Assembly: GCA_020847015.1 (NCBI GenBank)
Contig: JADLCW010000186.1
Span: 1 to 6,819, forward strand
Length of the DNA: 6,819 nt
Direction of reading: 5' to 3'
From: Thermomicrobiales bacterium
GTDB lineage: Bacteria > Chloroflexota > Chloroflexia > Thermomicrobiales > UBA6265
Numbering within the stretch: position 1 is the stretch's first letter; each line of letters starts with the position of its first letter. Below, piece after piece: positions 6,607-6,819 of the stretch. Under the pieces are notes generated by a model. That model was not told the origin of the DNA. It worked only from the letters and a program-made list of their open reading frames with translations, and did not search any database. The position numbers and the translations under genes were made by a program.

Positions 6607-6629
6607 GCGCCGCCACAATGGTGCGGCGC
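6607..6629. promoter_or_regulatory. Imperfect inverted repeat upstream of the antitoxin remnant
   Basis: GCGCCGCCAC (6607-6616) faces GTGCGGCGC (6621-6629) across the 4-base spacer AATG. The arms pair over nine bases with one unpaired C. It sits about 40 bases upstream of the antitoxin ATG at 6567, where the promoter-operator of a self-regulated toxin-antitoxin operon would be. RHH antitoxins typically bind short palindromes at this place, so a relic operator is a reasonable inference. No clear -10/-35 pair was found, and a chance GC-rich hairpin is possible. Confidence 0.3.
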
Positions 6630-6704
6630 AAACACGACGACTGCGCAACGCACACGACGCCGGCCGCGCCAGGAATGGCGCCACGACCGGAAGTCAGGTT
6701 TGTC

Positions 6705-6741
6705 GCGGTCCTCGTTCGTCGAGCCGGGTCGAGCGGACCGC
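6705..6741 (-). terminator. Possible stem-loop downstream of the right-edge gene
   Basis: GCGGTCCTCG (6705-6714) can pair with CGA (6730-6732) and GGACCGC (6735-6741), giving a ten-base-pair stem with a 2-base bulge and a 15-base loop. It begins 12 bases after the stop of the minus-strand gene ending at 6754, where a transcript end would be expected. There is no T-run after it on the minus strand, so it is not a classical intrinsic terminator; it could be a 3' stabilising structure or chance. Confidence 0.25.
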
Positions 6742-6753
6742 CGCGATCCGAGG

Positions 6754-6819
6754 TCAGCCGACGCGGGGCATCACCGCACGCGACAGCAATTCCAGCGTCT
6801 CGGTGTCCACGCTGTCGAC
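6754..6819 (-). CDS. C-terminal 21 residues of a gene entering from the right, possibly an LLM flavin/F420-dependent oxidoreductase
   Basis: Reading the minus strand from the right edge gives an open frame of 21 codons ending VDTETLELLSRAVMPRVG and then TGA (6754-6756). The ending, an amphipathic helix of the form ETLELxxRxVMPR, resembles the C-terminus of luciferase-like monooxygenase family proteins, which often end in LELFAREVMPxF. With only 21 residues the identification is tentative. That this is the end of a real gene is more likely than its family: no other feature explains these bases, and a possible stem-loop follows the stop. Confidence 0.4.
   Translation of the reverse strand, partial: VDSVDTETLELLSRAVMPRVG

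Noticed and set aside
1..6819. CRISPR arrays, tRNA or rRNA genes, insertion sequences, phage genes.
   Set aside because: No regularly spaced repeats, no recognisable RNA gene, and no transposase or integrase motifs were seen on either strand.

Overview
The window is very GC-rich, third-position-GC coding DNA with short intergenic gaps. The gene content (an SMC with a GQG-type head, a DUF309 protein, a soluble dolichol-phosphate-mannose-synthase-like glycosyltransferase, a Uma2-type protein and a decayed MazF-type toxin module) suggests a high-GC free-living bacterium. My best guess is Chloroflexota, perhaps a Thermomicrobia/Sphaerobacter-like lineage. That placement is inferred from gene content and composition; no rRNA or other marker is present to prove it.

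Layout. (1) 1-2470, minus strand: the first 823 codons of an SMC chromosome-condensation ATPase (N-terminal ATPase half, first coiled coil, hinge, start of the return coil); the C-terminal half lies beyond the left edge. (2) 2471-2614: a divergent intergenic region holding a perfect 7-bp inverted repeat. (3) 2615-4634, plus strand: a two-gene operon with an 8-base overlap. It encodes a xylose-isomerase-type TIM barrel fused to a C-terminal DUF309 domain, then a GT2 polyprenyl-phosphate mannosyltransferase-like enzyme. (4) 4651-5283, minus strand: a HAD hydrolase, convergent with the operon. (5) 5369-5932, plus strand: a Uma2/DUF820 PD-(D/E)XK nuclease-fold protein. (6) 5960-6567, minus strand: a decayed type II toxin-antitoxin module. 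It has a ribbon-helix-helix-like antitoxin with an in-frame stop and a frameshift, now fused in frame to a MazF/PemK-like toxin core that has lost its native end. (7) 6754-6819, minus strand: the last 21 codons of a gene that may be a luciferase-like (LLM) oxidoreductase.

The left part (SMC, isomerase, mannosyltransferase, HAD) looks like ordinary chromosomal backbone. The right part (Uma2 plus the toxin-antitoxin remnant) looks like a small accessory insertion between two backbone genes. I see no convincing new defence or mobile system. The most interesting items are the toxin-antitoxin remnant, which simple gene calling would miss or misdraw because its pieces sit in two frames, and the TIM-barrel/DUF309 fusion, whose true start is hidden inside a much longer spurious open frame that runs antisense through smc.
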